DNA of 64,000 nt from Bin5 sp009843665 (GCA_965220285.1 OZ244818.1:4340001-4404000); one strand, 5' to 3'. Numbered from the stretch's first letter, positions 9,094 through 17,278 are shown. Numbers and translations: made by a program. The notes: a model not told the origin generated them from the sequence alone.

Positions 9094-10496
9094 GACATTC
9101 TCCGTTCAGTGAGTCCGGCCAGGTTTCCAAGCAACACGGCGGCAATCAGAATGCCCACGCCCCAGTTCAGGCCGCTGACCTGCCTCAACGATCGGGCCTG
9201 CTCCTCGACGCTGCGGGCGCGCTCCAGGCGGCGGGCATAGGCGTTGCCGCCGTCCCAGCCGCTCACGAGCCCGGCCAGCTGTCCGCTGTGCAAATAGGGC
9301 CGAACCGACGGATCAACCACGGCACTGGTGGCCGCAACGACCGCGCCGCCGTTAAGTGGCTGCACCTGCTCCAGCCACCGCCGCACATCTTCAGCGCGGG
9401 CGGCTATCACCACCGTCAATACCGGCCCCGCGTCACCTAACCCTGCGATGCTGAACCGTTCTCGCAGTTCGACCCAGCTCGGGTCCACCGGCAGGGCCCG
9501 CGCCGGCGCGACCCCCAGGAGTGGAAGTGAAGCGCTGCCGCCGGGAAGATATCCTCCTTCGATGACCAGGTTGGCTGTAATCTGCGAACGCGACGGCCGT
9601 TGCAACGACGCCTCGGCTCTGGCGATAGTCCGTCGTGCGCTGGCCGGCCCGCCCGGCAACTGGCTGAAAACGATCAGTTTTGCCTGCTCTTGCAGCAGAT
9701 GTTCGATGATCGGCTGCGCAATCAGGTCCATCTCGCCGGCAGTCGCTGGGTCGTATGCCCAGTATACGAGGACAAGGCTGTTCGCCTGTAAAGAATCGAT
9801 CTGCCGGTGGGCCTGCTCCAGCCCAGGCAGTGCGTGCGGGCCCGCGCCTCCAGGACGACCCTGCGCCCCCCAAATCAGTGCGCCGGCCATGCACAGTAGC
9901 AGCATCAGTTCCAGCCAGAACCGTCGCTGCAGGCCGTTTCCGTTCTGTGATGGCTCCTCAACGCTTGCAGCCGCGTCCGGGACGGAGCCGACCGCCGTCG
10001 GCAGCTCTTCGGAAAAGAGACGGCGAAGGTGCCTGCGTTCCTCTTCGTCTACAGCCGGTTCTGCGCTAGGTGCAGTCGGATGGTCGCGTACAGGATCGTT
10101 GGCACTGGAGCTAGGCGTGATGTACGTGAGCGGATCAGTCGGTTCGAGCAGGCCGCCAAGTCCTCTCAGCAGGGGACCCGCTTGGGAGGGGCCGCGGCCC
10201 GGTCCCTCGCCGTGAGCTTCCTTGTCCGTTTCGTCCTCTTCGGCACCCAAATGGGGCCAGCTTCGGGATTGGTCTGGGTCGGAGCTTCTGGTCGGAGGCT
10301 GCTGTCCTGGGCCTTCCTCGCCAGGTTGGGGAGGAGCCGCCTCCTGATCGTCGATGCGCGCCTCTGGCCCATCATCGGATTCGCCAGACGGTGCAGAAGG
10401 CGGCTTCTGGCCCGCAATGATGGTGCCGCATTGGATACAGTACTGGGAAGCAACCGGATTGCTATAGCCGCAATGTGGACAGTCCGAAGTCGCCAT
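9090..10496 (-). CDS. Zinc-ribbon membrane protein with extracytoplasmic domain
   Basis: A 468-residue protein. Residues about 6-30 form a zinc ribbon (CPHC then CIQC). A Pro/Glu/Ser-rich low-complexity region follows (about 35-185), then a single hydrophobic segment (WLELMLLLCMAGALIWG). A globular domain of about 220 residues (begins near SLVLVYWAYDP) comes next, and a second hydrophobic segment sits near the C-terminus (VGILIAAVLLGNLAG). The ribbon should face the cytoplasm and the globular domain the outside. ATG 10496 has GGAG 12 bases upstream; the longer TTG at 10514 has no ribosome site. It is coupled to the next gene by a 4-base overlap. The globular domain alternates strands and helices like a Rossmann-type fold, but no family was recognised. 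Confidence 0.72.
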   Translation of the reverse strand: MATSDCPHCGYSNPVASQYCIQCGTIIAGQKPPSAPSGESDDGPEARIDDQEAAPPQPGEEGPGQQPPTRSSDPDQSRSWPHLGAEEDETDKEAHGEGPGRGPSQAGPLLRGLGGLLEPTDPLTYITPSSSANDPVRDHPTAPSAEPAVDEEERRHLRRLFSEELPTAVGSVPDAAASVEEPSQNGNGLQRRFWLELMLLLCMAGALIWGAQGRPGGAGPHALPGLEQAHRQIDSLQANSLVLVYWAYDPATAGEMDLIAQPIIEHLLQEQAKLIVFSQLPGGPASARRTIARAEASLQRPSRSQITANLVIEGGYLPGGSASLPLLGVAPARALPVDPSWVELRERFSIAGLGDAGPVLTVVIAARAEDVRRWLEQVQPLNGGAVVAATSAVVDPSVRPYLHSGQLAGLVSGWDGGNAYARRLERARSVEEQARSLRQVSGLNWGVGILIAAVLLGNLAGLTERRMS

Positions 10497-10536
10497 CAGC
10501 GCAGCGGTCTCCAAGTCAGAGCAATTTGAACGAAGA

Positions 10537-10572
10537 CTGATAGCGGCCGCATGTCAATACGGCCGCTATCGG
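10537..10572. promoter_or_regulatory. Intercistronic 13-bp hairpin
   Basis: An inverted repeat with arms 10537-10549 and 10560-10572 and a 10-base loop; the core TAGCGGCCG/CGGCCGCTA is perfect and one outer pair is G-T. It sits in the 86-base gap between two genes of the same minus-strand operon, just before the zinc-ribbon gene. There is no strong T-run downstream, so it is more likely an mRNA processing, stability or partial termination element than a full terminator. Confidence 0.55.
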
Positions 10573-10582
10573 GTAACTGGAT

Positions 10583-11212
10583 CTACTTCGCGCTGTTTAC
10601 AATCAGTCGCAGGCTGATAAAGAGGACTGCCAGTGCGCCTCCGAGCAGGACGCCGCGCATCGCAGCCATCACAGGAAACGAAAGAAGCCAGTCTACCAGA
10701 TCCACCAGCGACCTGGGCACGATCTGATAGAGAAAGGGCGTCTGCACTAGGAGCATCAAGAGGGCCCCGGCCAGAATCCAGATGCCCCCAGGTCTGTCGA
10801 CGCGCAGAAAGTGGTACGCCGCGCTTAACAGAAAGACGCCGCTCAGCGCAAAAAGCGTTGCCTGTCCTGGTGCCAGCACCGCATCGAACACCCACTCAGA
10901 AAGCAGACCTGTCGTTCCCTCAGGTGAGGAGAGCCCGGCACCCACAACCAGGGCAAAGACGATCAAGAGAAGCAAACTGAGGAGCCACTCTCTTTGCCCG
11001 CGCTGTACCCTGACCAGGTGAAACCGCACAGCGTTGGCAATGCCCAGGATTATCGCGAACCCTCCCAGCAGAAGCGCCCATCCGTAAAGCGTTGTCGCAG
11101 CTGCAGGCGGCGCAAGGGGCGGTCCCAATCGAGTGGATACAATTACCCCTGCACTTAACAGGACAACTGCCAGGACAATGCGATTTAACCAGCCTGACCG
11201 GGAAGAGAACAC
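10583..11212 (-). CDS. Polytopic membrane protein of unknown function
   Basis: A 209-residue, strongly hydrophobic protein with about six membrane segments (near residues 10-28, 42-62, 78-95, 112-132, 143-160 and 182-203). Short charged loops and a conserved-looking FHLVRVQRGQREW stretch lie between the second and third segments. GTG 11212 starts the frame, six bases after the stop of the upstream gene. It belongs to the same minus-strand run as the zinc-ribbon and MutL-like proteins. No enzyme motif was seen and no family recognised. Confidence 0.7.
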   Translation of the reverse strand: MFSSRSGWLNRIVLAVVLLSAGVIVSTRLGPPLAPPAAATTLYGWALLLGGFAIILGIANAVRFHLVRVQRGQREWLLSLLLLIVFALVVGAGLSSPEGTTGLLSEWVFDAVLAPGQATLFALSGVFLLSAAYHFLRVDRPGGIWILAGALLMLLVQTPFLYQIVPRSLVDLVDWLLSFPVMAAMRGVLLGGALAVLFISLRLIVNSAK

Positions 11213-11218
11213 TGGCGT

Positions 11219-11848
11219 CTACCCGAAGATTGAAGAGATCAGGAGCACGATCGCCAGCAGGACGCCCGCCCACCGTTCTCCTCTTCTTATCCAATCGTCA
11301 TCAACGGGCTCCTCAGACCTGGGTAGAGACGACTGGTTGATTACGGCTGGCAGCGACTCAACGTCAGAACCCTCGCCATCGGCAGAAGTCGGCAACCGCA
11401 CAGACCAGTCCAACCCCAGTGGCATCGCGCCCCGGCCCCCCCGCTGCCCTTCCAGGTTGAGTACAGCGGCGTACTGAGCGCTGTCAGCACCCGCATAGAG
11501 TACCGTTCGATCTGCATCCTCGGATCGTTCCAATAGCACTTCCGCTTCCTCCTCGGATGCCGCGCTGGGAACGGCCGCGGAATGGAGTCGACGGCCGCCA
11601 ACTGCAGGCCGCCAGACCAGCATAGCCAGCAGCCAGAGCCAGCCATCACCTCCGGTCACAACTATCGGATGTTGCGGTCCCAGATTCTGACGGGCAATGC
11701 GGCCCAGAGCCAGCAGCTTCAGCAGTCCGCCCCGGTAGAGCGAGTCGTGGCCCAGGCCGAACAGCGGCGTTTCCCCGGACTCATTGGCGTTGTCCGCTAG
11801 CTGCCGCCATGCATGGGCCAGTTGACTCGGGCTGAAGAAGTAGCTCAC
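11219..11848 (-). CDS. Hypothetical protein with C-terminal membrane anchor
   Basis: A 209-residue protein. The N-terminal two thirds looks soluble and contains GGDGWLWLLAMLVW near residue 67, a mildly hydrophobic stretch. The C-terminus (about 190-207, WAGVLLAIVLLISSIFG) is a membrane anchor after an acidic linker. GTG 11848 overlaps the preceding stop (GTGA), which indicates translational coupling. No family was recognised; its place in the operon suggests a membrane-bound partner of the neighbouring proteins. Confidence 0.68.
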   Translation of the reverse strand: MSYFFSPSQLAHAWRQLADNANESGETPLFGLGHDSLYRGGLLKLLALGRIARQNLGPQHPIVVTGGDGWLWLLAMLVWRPAVGGRRLHSAAVPSAASEEEAEVLLERSEDADRTVLYAGADSAQYAAVLNLEGQRGGRGAMPLGLDWSVRLPTSADGEGSDVESLPAVINQSSLPRSEEPVDDDWIRRGERWAGVLLAIVLLISSIFG

Positions 11849-12138
11849 GATGCCGATTCCAGTTCACGAGCGGCAAAACCGTCCTCATCCAACAGCGCCG
11901 CCAGTCGATCAGAAAGCGCGGCGGGTCCGCCCGGATGGGAAAGCAGATGGGCCCACGAGGCCAGCCCGTCGCTGCCCAACAGCGCAGCCAAAGGCTGGAG
12001 TATCAACAGAGCCTGGCCGAATACGAATGCTAGGGGACGATGGCCGGCCACAAAGAGAACTGCGGGCAAAACCATCCTCCTTTGAGAAATCGCGGAAAGG
12101 CTCGCATCGACCGTCTCTTCAAATTGCTCTCTGTGCAT
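11845..12138 (-). CDS. Small hypothetical protein, first gene of the membrane operon
   Basis: A 97-residue protein from ATG 12138 (a TTG at 12180 would add 14 residues). A hydrophobic stretch near residues 25-50 (VLPAVLFVAG, then FGQALLILQPLAALLG) could be one membrane segment or a buried helix. The C-terminal half is Leu/Ala rich and helical (LSDRLAALLDEDG). It overlaps the next gene by four bases and lies about 60 bases below an extended -10 promoter, so it probably opens the operon. No family was recognised. Confidence 0.6.
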   Translation of the reverse strand: MHREQFEETVDASLSAISQRRMVLPAVLFVAGHRPLAFVFGQALLILQPLAALLGSDGLASWAHLLSHPGGPAALSDRLAALLDEDGFAARELESAS

Positions 12139-12199
12139 AGGTTCTTCTGTGCCCCGTAAACATTCAGCAGCGCAGCCCAATCAGTCGAAATGCAAAAAA

Positions 12200-12208
12200 A
12201 TTGTACCA
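12200..12208 (-). promoter_or_regulatory. Extended -10 promoter of the minus-strand membrane operon
   Basis: On the minus strand the sequence reads TGGTACAAT, an extended -10 element (TG, one base, TACAAT). No good -35 is seen at the normal distance, as expected for extended -10 promoters. It lies about 60 bases before ATG 12138. Confidence 0.45.
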
Positions 12209-12345
12209 CAGGGCTGTTCGCGCGCCAGACAAAGTGCCGACACCGCATCGGTCCCCCGGCTTGCGCCTGGAAGGCTATCCATTGTTTACTATGAGCTTGA
12301 AACATGCCAGATATCAAGTCAACCTTTCATTTCAGGAGAACATCC

Positions 12346-13119
12346 ATGAGCCAAAACGTCCTCGCCGCACAGCTTTTCACAGTGCGGGACTTTACTAAGA
12401 CCCTGGAAGGATTTGCCGACTCTATCGCTAAGATCAGCGCAATCGGATACAAAGCAGTGCAGGTATCGGCAATTGGCCCGATCTCCCCCGAAGATGTCAA
12501 GAAGATCTGCGATGATCACGGCATCACTATCGTGAACACGCACATCGCCTGGCCCCGCCTTCAGGAGGAAATCTCCGCAGTGATCGACGAGCACAACCTC
12601 TGGGACTGCAGGCACGTGGCCGTAGGCGCTATGCCTTTCCACTTTATCGAGGCAGGTGAAGAGGGACTTCGTCAGTTTATCGGCGAAGCCAACGAGGTCG
12701 GCAAAACTCTCCACGAAGCCGGACTGACATTCAGCTACCACAACCACAGCTTCGAATTTATTCGCTATGGTGACAAGTGCGGGCTTGAGATCCTGTTCGA
12801 CGAAACGGATCCCCGCTACGTCCAGGCCGAGCTTGACACCTACTGGATTCAATTTGGCGGCGGTGACGTACGCGACTGGATCCTCCGCGTCAAAGACCGC
12901 ATGCCGGTCGTCCACCTCAAAGACATGGCAATGGCCGGCTGGCGCGAACACGTGATGAAGGAAGTGGGTGAAGGAAACCTGAACTGGCCAGGCATCCTCG
13001 AAGCCTGCCGCCAGGCAAACGTCGAATGGTATGCCGTCGAGCAGGACATCTGCCCCGGCGACCCGTTCGAAAGCCTCGCCACCAGCTATCGCAACCTCGT
13101 GCAAATGGGCCTTTCCTGA
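12346..13119 (+). CDS. Sugar phosphate isomerase/epimerase (AP endonuclease 2-type TIM barrel)
   Basis: A 257-residue protein of the xylose isomerase-like TIM-barrel family (IolE/IolI/hydroxypyruvate isomerase relatives). Characteristic elements are the N-terminal AAQLFTVRDF, the FSYHNHSFEF strand with metal-ligand His, the DTYWIQFGGGD strand and VVHLKDMAM near residue 200, where metal-binding Glu, Asp and His usually lie. ATG 12346 has AGGAG ten bases upstream; the frame opens 14 codons earlier at ATG 12304. It heads a group of sugar dehydrogenases and epimerases on the plus strand, so keto-sugar or inositol-type isomerisation is likely. The exact substrate is unknown. Confidence 0.88.
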   Translation: MSQNVLAAQLFTVRDFTKTLEGFADSIAKISAIGYKAVQVSAIGPISPEDVKKICDDHGITIVNTHIAWPRLQEEISAVIDEHNLWDCRHVAVGAMPFHFIEAGEEGLRQFIGEANEVGKTLHEAGLTFSYHNHSFEFIRYGDKCGLEILFDETDPRYVQAELDTYWIQFGGGDVRDWILRVKDRMPVVHLKDMAMAGWREHVMKEVGEGNLNWPGILEACRQANVEWYAVEQDICPGDPFESLATSYRNLVQMGLS

Positions 13120-13133
13120 CGCCCCCGATACCC

Positions 13134-13160
13134 GTAGGGGCACCCCTTGTGGGTGCCCTG
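13134..13160. repeat. GGGCACCC hairpin resembling a dispersed intergenic repeat
   Basis: Perfect 8-bp arms GGGCACCC (13138-13145) and GGGTGCCC (13151-13158) with a 5-base loop, preceded by CCGTAG. It begins shortly after the isomerase stop but lacks a T-run. The GTAGGGGC...GTGCCC style is common in dispersed repeats of such genomes; only one copy was noticed in this window. Confidence 0.4.
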
Positions 13161-13478
13161 TCACCCGCTCTGTTTTCGAATTTCAGCGAACCTGAAACAA
13201 CGGTCGACACATCACCCGGCAAAAAAGGCCGGCCCGTGATCGACCCGACTACGACCTTCCCTGGTTAACCACTCCTCGGATTTGAGAATTCTCCCAACAA
13301 AGCCAAAAAGGCCGTCAATTTCGTGGTATACTGGTGTTGGCAGCATCAAATGTCACCATGAAAACGCTCAACATTGTCGAAACTGAAGATCAAGAAGACG
13401 GTTGCAGTATCCAATAAACAAATGCCCGTAATCTGTCCTCTAGGTATCCAACAGACACGGCGATGAACGATTCGGAGA

Positions 13479-13508
13479 GTCGCGCCGAAAACTCCATTTT
13501 GGCGCGAC
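13479..13508. promoter_or_regulatory. Hairpin upstream of the SDR epimerase gene
   Basis: Arms GTCGCGCCGAAAA and TTTTGGCGCGAC pair over 12 bp with one bulged G and a 5-base loop. The sequence after it (ATTTAATATTCTT) is AT-rich but not a clean T-run, so it may be a weak terminator for readthrough from the isomerase or part of the control region of the next gene. Confidence 0.45.
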
Positions 13509-13519
13509 ATTTAATATTC

Positions 13520-13545
13520 TTCGCGGCACTTCGCGTGATTTCGCG
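13520..13545 (+). promoter_or_regulatory. Three TTCGCG direct repeats at 10-base spacing
   Basis: TTCGCG occurs at 13520, 13530 and 13540, so the copies share one helical face. They lie 67-92 bases upstream of the -35 of the promoter at 13612. This is a plausible activator or repressor site for the epimerase/oxidoreductase genes; no regulator is identified. The rest of the 13120-13674 gap holds only the hairpins and promoter listed separately. Confidence 0.4.
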
Positions 13546-13611
13546 GATCGACGGGTTCTGTTCGCCACAACACGCATGCGGGCAAAACCCTGACTGAATT
13601 GTCAGAAATCC

Positions 13612-13641
13612 TTGATTGCCCACTTGCAGCCATGATACAAT
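13612..13641 (+). promoter_or_regulatory. Sigma70-like promoter for the epimerase gene
   Basis: TTGATT (13612-13617), 18-base spacer, TACAAT (13636-13641), 34 bases before ATG 13675. A CTGAC/GTCAG inverted repeat at 13590-13605 lies just upstream of the -35 and could be an operator. Confidence 0.5.
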
Positions 13642-13674
13642 CTTCGAAACCGCACTCCGCAGAGAATCTGCAAC

Positions 13675-14562
13675 ATGAAAGTACTCATCACCGGCGCCAG
13701 CGGTAAACTGGGTGCATATGTTATCCGTGCACTCGCACAAGAATACGACCTGGTGTTGATGTCTCGCAGCCGCCCTGATTCCAAGTTCTCGCGGTTTCCA
13801 TGGGTCTGTGGTGACCTGGCCGGCTGGGAGGACTGCCGGCGGGCCGTAGCCGGCGTGGACGCCATCCAGCACATCGGTGCCCAGCCTTGGCCCACCGACC
13901 ATCCGGCAATGAAAGGGCGGGTCCAAAAAGAAGGCCTCCCATTTGATGCCACCTTCCGCAGCAACATGCTCGGCACCTACTACCTGATGCAGGCTGCCGT
14001 CGAAGCCGGCGTGAAAACTGTCGTCATGGCCGGCAGCAACTGTGCCCTGGGCCATGGGTTCCGCATCAGCGACACGCCCTTTCCCATCGATTTCCTGCCC
14101 ATTGACGAGACGCATCCAACCCTTCCCGAAGATTCCTACAGCTACACCAAGCGCGCGGGTGAAGACCTGCTCGCCTCATTCAGCCGGTCTTACGGCATTC
14201 GCACTTACGTCACCCGCATCGCCGGCGTCTGCTCCCCGCAGCGCCGTCGCCAGATGGCTTCCCAAGTCAGGCCCGCCAGTACGTGGAATCCCTGGCTATA
14301 CTGCTGGGTCGGAAGCGAAGATGTCGCCGGCGCCCACCGTCTGCTCATGGAGGCCGCGCCCGACCTGCCCGTTCACGATGTTTACTTCCTCAACGCCGAC
14401 GACACCACCGCGCTTGAACCAACAAAGGAGCTTGTGGAGCGCTTCAACCCAGGACTTGCTCCCTTAGCCGCCAGCCTCGAGGGAAATCAGTCTCTGCTGT
14501 CCAACGACAAACTCAAGCAGGCCGTCGGTTGGCGGCACCGCACCACATGGCGAAATTCATAA
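13675..14562 (+). CDS. NAD-dependent epimerase/dehydratase (extended SDR)
   Basis: A 295-residue Rossmann-fold protein. The nucleotide-binding motif GASGKLGAYV is at residues 7-16. The active-site Tyr and Lys are in YSYTKRAGED near residues 157-166, preceded by a MAGSNCALG strand supplying the catalytic Ser. Size and motif spacing fit the uronate dehydrogenase/UDP-sugar epimerase group. It is followed 69 bases later by a Gfo/Idh/MocA oxidoreductase and preceded by its own promoter. A role in sugar acid or nucleotide-sugar interconversion is likely but the substrate cannot be read from sequence. Confidence 0.88.
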   Translation: MKVLITGASGKLGAYVIRALAQEYDLVLMSRSRPDSKFSRFPWVCGDLAGWEDCRRAVAGVDAIQHIGAQPWPTDHPAMKGRVQKEGLPFDATFRSNMLGTYYLMQAAVEAGVKTVVMAGSNCALGHGFRISDTPFPIDFLPIDETHPTLPEDSYSYTKRAGEDLLASFSRSYGIRTYVTRIAGVCSPQRRRQMASQVRPASTWNPWLYCWVGSEDVAGAHRLLMEAAPDLPVHDVYFLNADDTTALEPTKELVERFNPGLAPLAASLEGNQSLLSNDKLKQAVGWRHRTTWRNS

Positions 14563-14631
14563 CACCATTTCAATCCAAACTGTCCAATTTCACGCAATCC
14601 CGCCTTTTCACACAATAATGAGTAGAACAAA

Positions 14632-15741
14632 ATGACAGACATAGTCCGTTTGGGAATCATCGGCACCGGTAGCATTTCGATTCGCGGGTTGCTGCCCCAT
14701 CTGACCATGGAAGATGTGCAGGACCGGGTCAATGTAACCGCTGTGTGCGACCCCGTCGTAGACAGGGCCGAAGCGGCCGCGGCCAGGTTCGGCGTCCCCA
14801 ATTTCTATGCCAGCGCGGAGCAACTCCTGGACTCAGGCACAGTCGACGCAGTTTCGATCGCATCGCCAATCGGTCTGCACTTTGAACAGGGGATGCAGTG
14901 CGTCGATGCCGGCCTCCACATTCATTTCAACAAGTCAATGACAACGACCGTCGACGAAGCCGATCAATTGATCGCCGCGGCTGCGGCCAAAGGGATCAAA
15001 GTAGTGTCCTGTCCTGGTGAAATGCTGCGGCCGGCCCATCAGCGAGTCAAGGAGATGATCGAAGAAGGTGTACTGGGAAGACTGACTTGGGCTGTCACTG
15101 GCGCTGCCTTCGGTCGCTACCACGAAACCGAACGCGTTCGCGGTGGCGACGATCCCCTGACCAACGTCAACCCCGCCTGGTATTTTCGCAAGCCCGGTGG
15201 CGGGCCGCTCTACGATATGACTGTCTACGGCCTGCACGCCATGACAGGGATTCTCGGGCCCGCCAAGGGCGTAACCGCGTTCTCAGGCGTGCGCGTGAAA
15301 GAGCGGGAATTCTACGGCGAGATGTTACCGACCGACATGGACGACAATACGCTAATGGTTCTTGACTTTGGCGACAGCCTCTTCGCCTTCGTTTACGGCG
15401 TGGCCGCCGGCGGTCTCCCCAATATGGGCCGTCCGCTGATTTTCGGAACTGAAGGGGTTATAAATGGAGGAATGCTCAATGGCGAACCCTTCGCCTATCC
15501 GGGCCGCGAGTTGGAAGAAGCGATCGACCTGAACGCCTCATTGCCCCATGTGGTTGGCGACCATCGCGGCCTCGAGGAGGCCCACGTCTACGAGGATGTG
15601 ATGCAGCTCGTCGACTGGATCCGGGAGGACGTCCCCACCACCTCCACCCCAGAGCACGCCCGCCACGTCATCGAGATTTTCGACGGCGCCTACCGCTCGG
15701 CGCAGTCAGGAACGGCCCAGGCCTTGCGGACGACCTTCTAG
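14632..15741 (+). CDS. Gfo/Idh/MocA family oxidoreductase
   Basis: A 369-residue NAD(P)-dependent sugar or polyol oxidoreductase. The N-terminal Rossmann motif GIIGTGSISIRG is at residues 6-17. The catalytic-region Lys of the usual EKP motif is replaced by HFNKSMTTT (near residue 100), a variant with Asn-Lys-Ser. The C-terminal alpha/beta domain contains GGGPLYDMTVYGLHAMTG, typical of the family (GG-x-DxG-x-H type). It is the first of two such enzymes in the 13675-18064 plus-strand group, and no strong ribosome site is seen. Substrate unknown. Confidence 0.88.
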   Translation: MTDIVRLGIIGTGSISIRGLLPHLTMEDVQDRVNVTAVCDPVVDRAEAAAARFGVPNFYASAEQLLDSGTVDAVSIASPIGLHFEQGMQCVDAGLHIHFNKSMTTTVDEADQLIAAAAAKGIKVVSCPGEMLRPAHQRVKEMIEEGVLGRLTWAVTGAAFGRYHETERVRGGDDPLTNVNPAWYFRKPGGGPLYDMTVYGLHAMTGILGPAKGVTAFSGVRVKEREFYGEMLPTDMDDNTLMVLDFGDSLFAFVYGVAAGGLPNMGRPLIFGTEGVINGGMLNGEPFAYPGRELEEAIDLNASLPHVVGDHRGLEEAHVYEDVMQLVDWIREDVPTTSTPEHARHVIEIFDGAYRSAQSGTAQALRTTF

Positions 15742-15857
15742 CGGATTCGTCGGCCTGGCCTTCGAATCCGCTTTCAGTAGCATGAGCAGCCCCAGTTCTG
15801 TCAGCGCTGGTACTCTCCCGAGTACTGTGAGTAGTCTGCAATCAGCGAAGAATTCGA

Positions 15858-16070
15858 ATGCGTACCAACATAGAACTTAACGAAAAGTTGATGGAGGACG
15901 CGATGTCCTGTTCAGGAGCGAACTCAGAGCGTGAACTGATCGGAAGCGCCTTGCGTCTGCTTTTAAGGCTGAAGGCGCAGGAGCAAGTCCGCAGCTTGCG
16001 TGGTCAACTGCAATGGACAGGCGATCTGGAGACCATGCCCCTATCTCGCGACTCAGTCAAGGCGAACTGA
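15858..16070 (+). CDS. VapB-type antitoxin, orphan
   Basis: A 70-residue protein with the type II VapB antitoxin pattern: an N-terminal beta strand MRTNIELNEKLMEDAM, a helix SERELIGSALRLLLRLK (ribbon-helix-helix DNA-binding fold), and a C-terminal toxin-binding tail RSLRGQLQWTGDLETM. VapB genes normally overlap or abut a vapC PIN-domain nuclease gene. Here the next gene, 36 bases downstream, is a Gfo/Idh/MocA oxidoreductase, and no PIN ORF is visible on either strand nearby. It may be a remnant of a lost pair or a captured transcription regulator of the surrounding sugar genes. Confidence 0.75.
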   Translation: MRTNIELNEKLMEDAMSCSGANSERELIGSALRLLLRLKAQEQVRSLRGQLQWTGDLETMPLSRDSVKAN

Positions 16071-16106
16071 GAAAGAATCAGCTGTCCCCGAATTGGAGAA
16101 CTATCC

Positions 16107-17252
16107 ATGGCCAACAATTTTCGTATCGGTGTCATCGGCTTTGCCCATATGCACATCAACCATCTGGTCGAGCGCTTCGCCGCCCACCCCCAGGCCGAAC
16201 TGGCGGCATGCGCCGACACGCCGCGGCTGGTCCCCGAACTGCGCACGGCCCACTATACGCGAGACTGGAACCTGCGCCATGCCCTGGACGATCTGGGGAT
16301 GCCAAAGGCCTATGACGATTACAAAGAGATGCTGGCGCAGGAGTCACTAGATATCGTAGTCTGCTGCTCCGAAAACGCGCAGCATCCGGAAGTGGTGGAA
16401 GCCTCTGCGCACAAGGGCGTACATGTCTTGGTCGAAAAGCCCATGGCCTCCTCTCTGGCTGACGGCCTGCGTATGGCCCGCTCAGCCCGCGCCGCCGGAA
16501 TCGAACTGATCGTCAACTGGCCGACAACGTGGCAACCCGCCGCCCACAAAGCCAAGGAATTGATCGATAGCGGCGCCATAGGGCGCGTGCTGACAGTCAA
16601 GTTTCGCGGCGGCCACCTCGGTCCGCTGGGAGCGGGCGTCTCCCATCCGGGCGGCGAAGAGGAAGGCACAGCACTTCCGCGTAAGCTGTCAGGCGTCGAA
16701 CGCGGCGCCACATGGTGGCATCAGTCAGCCGCCGGCGGTGGCGTCATGCTCGACTACTGCTGCTACGGCTCGCTTGTTGCTCGCTGGCTGGTGGGCGAGC
16801 CCGCTACTGCCGCCATGGGAATGCGCGCCAATCTGAACAGCAAATGGGGCGATGCCGAGGACAACGCCGCCATGATCGTGCGCTTCCCCCAGGCAATGGC
16901 ACTTTGTGAAGCCTCCTGGACGACCCTCGACCACGGCGTATCCCCCGGGCCCATCGTCTATGGGACGGAAGGCACCCTGGTGGTCGACAAGGAGAAACCC
17001 GGCGAAACCCCCAAGGTAAGGATAGAAAGGGGTGCAGGTCGGACCGAGTTGCACAGTTGTGATCCCATTCCTGCCGACCGGTCCGACATCGCGCAGGAGT
17101 TCATTCACCGGCTGCAGACCGGCGATCCCTTGCACCAGACGCTGGACCTCGAATTCAATCTGGAAGTAATGGCCATTCTGGACGCTGGCGTGCGCTCCGC
17201 CGGCACTGGTCAGCTTGAACAGGTCGACTCAGACGCTTGGCGATTGGGCTAA
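16107..17252 (+). CDS. Gfo/Idh/MocA family oxidoreductase
   Basis: A 381-residue oxidoreductase. The N-terminal strand RIGVIGFAHMHINHL (GxxGxxH variant) is followed by the EKP motif LVEKPMASS near residues 109-117 and the C-terminal domain with GGVMLDYCCYGSLVARW near 212. GGAGAA seven bases upstream supports ATG 16107. It differs enough from the enzyme at 14632 to be a distinct function rather than a duplicate. The Fe(II)/2OG dioxygenase start follows within 30 bases, so they are cotranscribed. Expected role: NAD(P)-linked oxidation of a sugar, inositol or related polyol. Confidence 0.9.
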   Translation: MANNFRIGVIGFAHMHINHLVERFAAHPQAELAACADTPRLVPELRTAHYTRDWNLRHALDDLGMPKAYDDYKEMLAQESLDIVVCCSENAQHPEVVEASAHKGVHVLVEKPMASSLADGLRMARSARAAGIELIVNWPTTWQPAAHKAKELIDSGAIGRVLTVKFRGGHLGPLGAGVSHPGGEEEGTALPRKLSGVERGATWWHQSAAGGGVMLDYCCYGSLVARWLVGEPATAAMGMRANLNSKWGDAEDNAAMIVRFPQAMALCEASWTTLDHGVSPGPIVYGTEGTLVVDKEKPGETPKVRIERGAGRTELHSCDPIPADRSDIAQEFIHRLQTGDPLHQTLDLEFNLEVMAILDAGVRSAGTGQLEQVDSDAWRLG

Positions 17253-17278
17253 ACACCGAAACGGGGGGCAAGAGGGTA

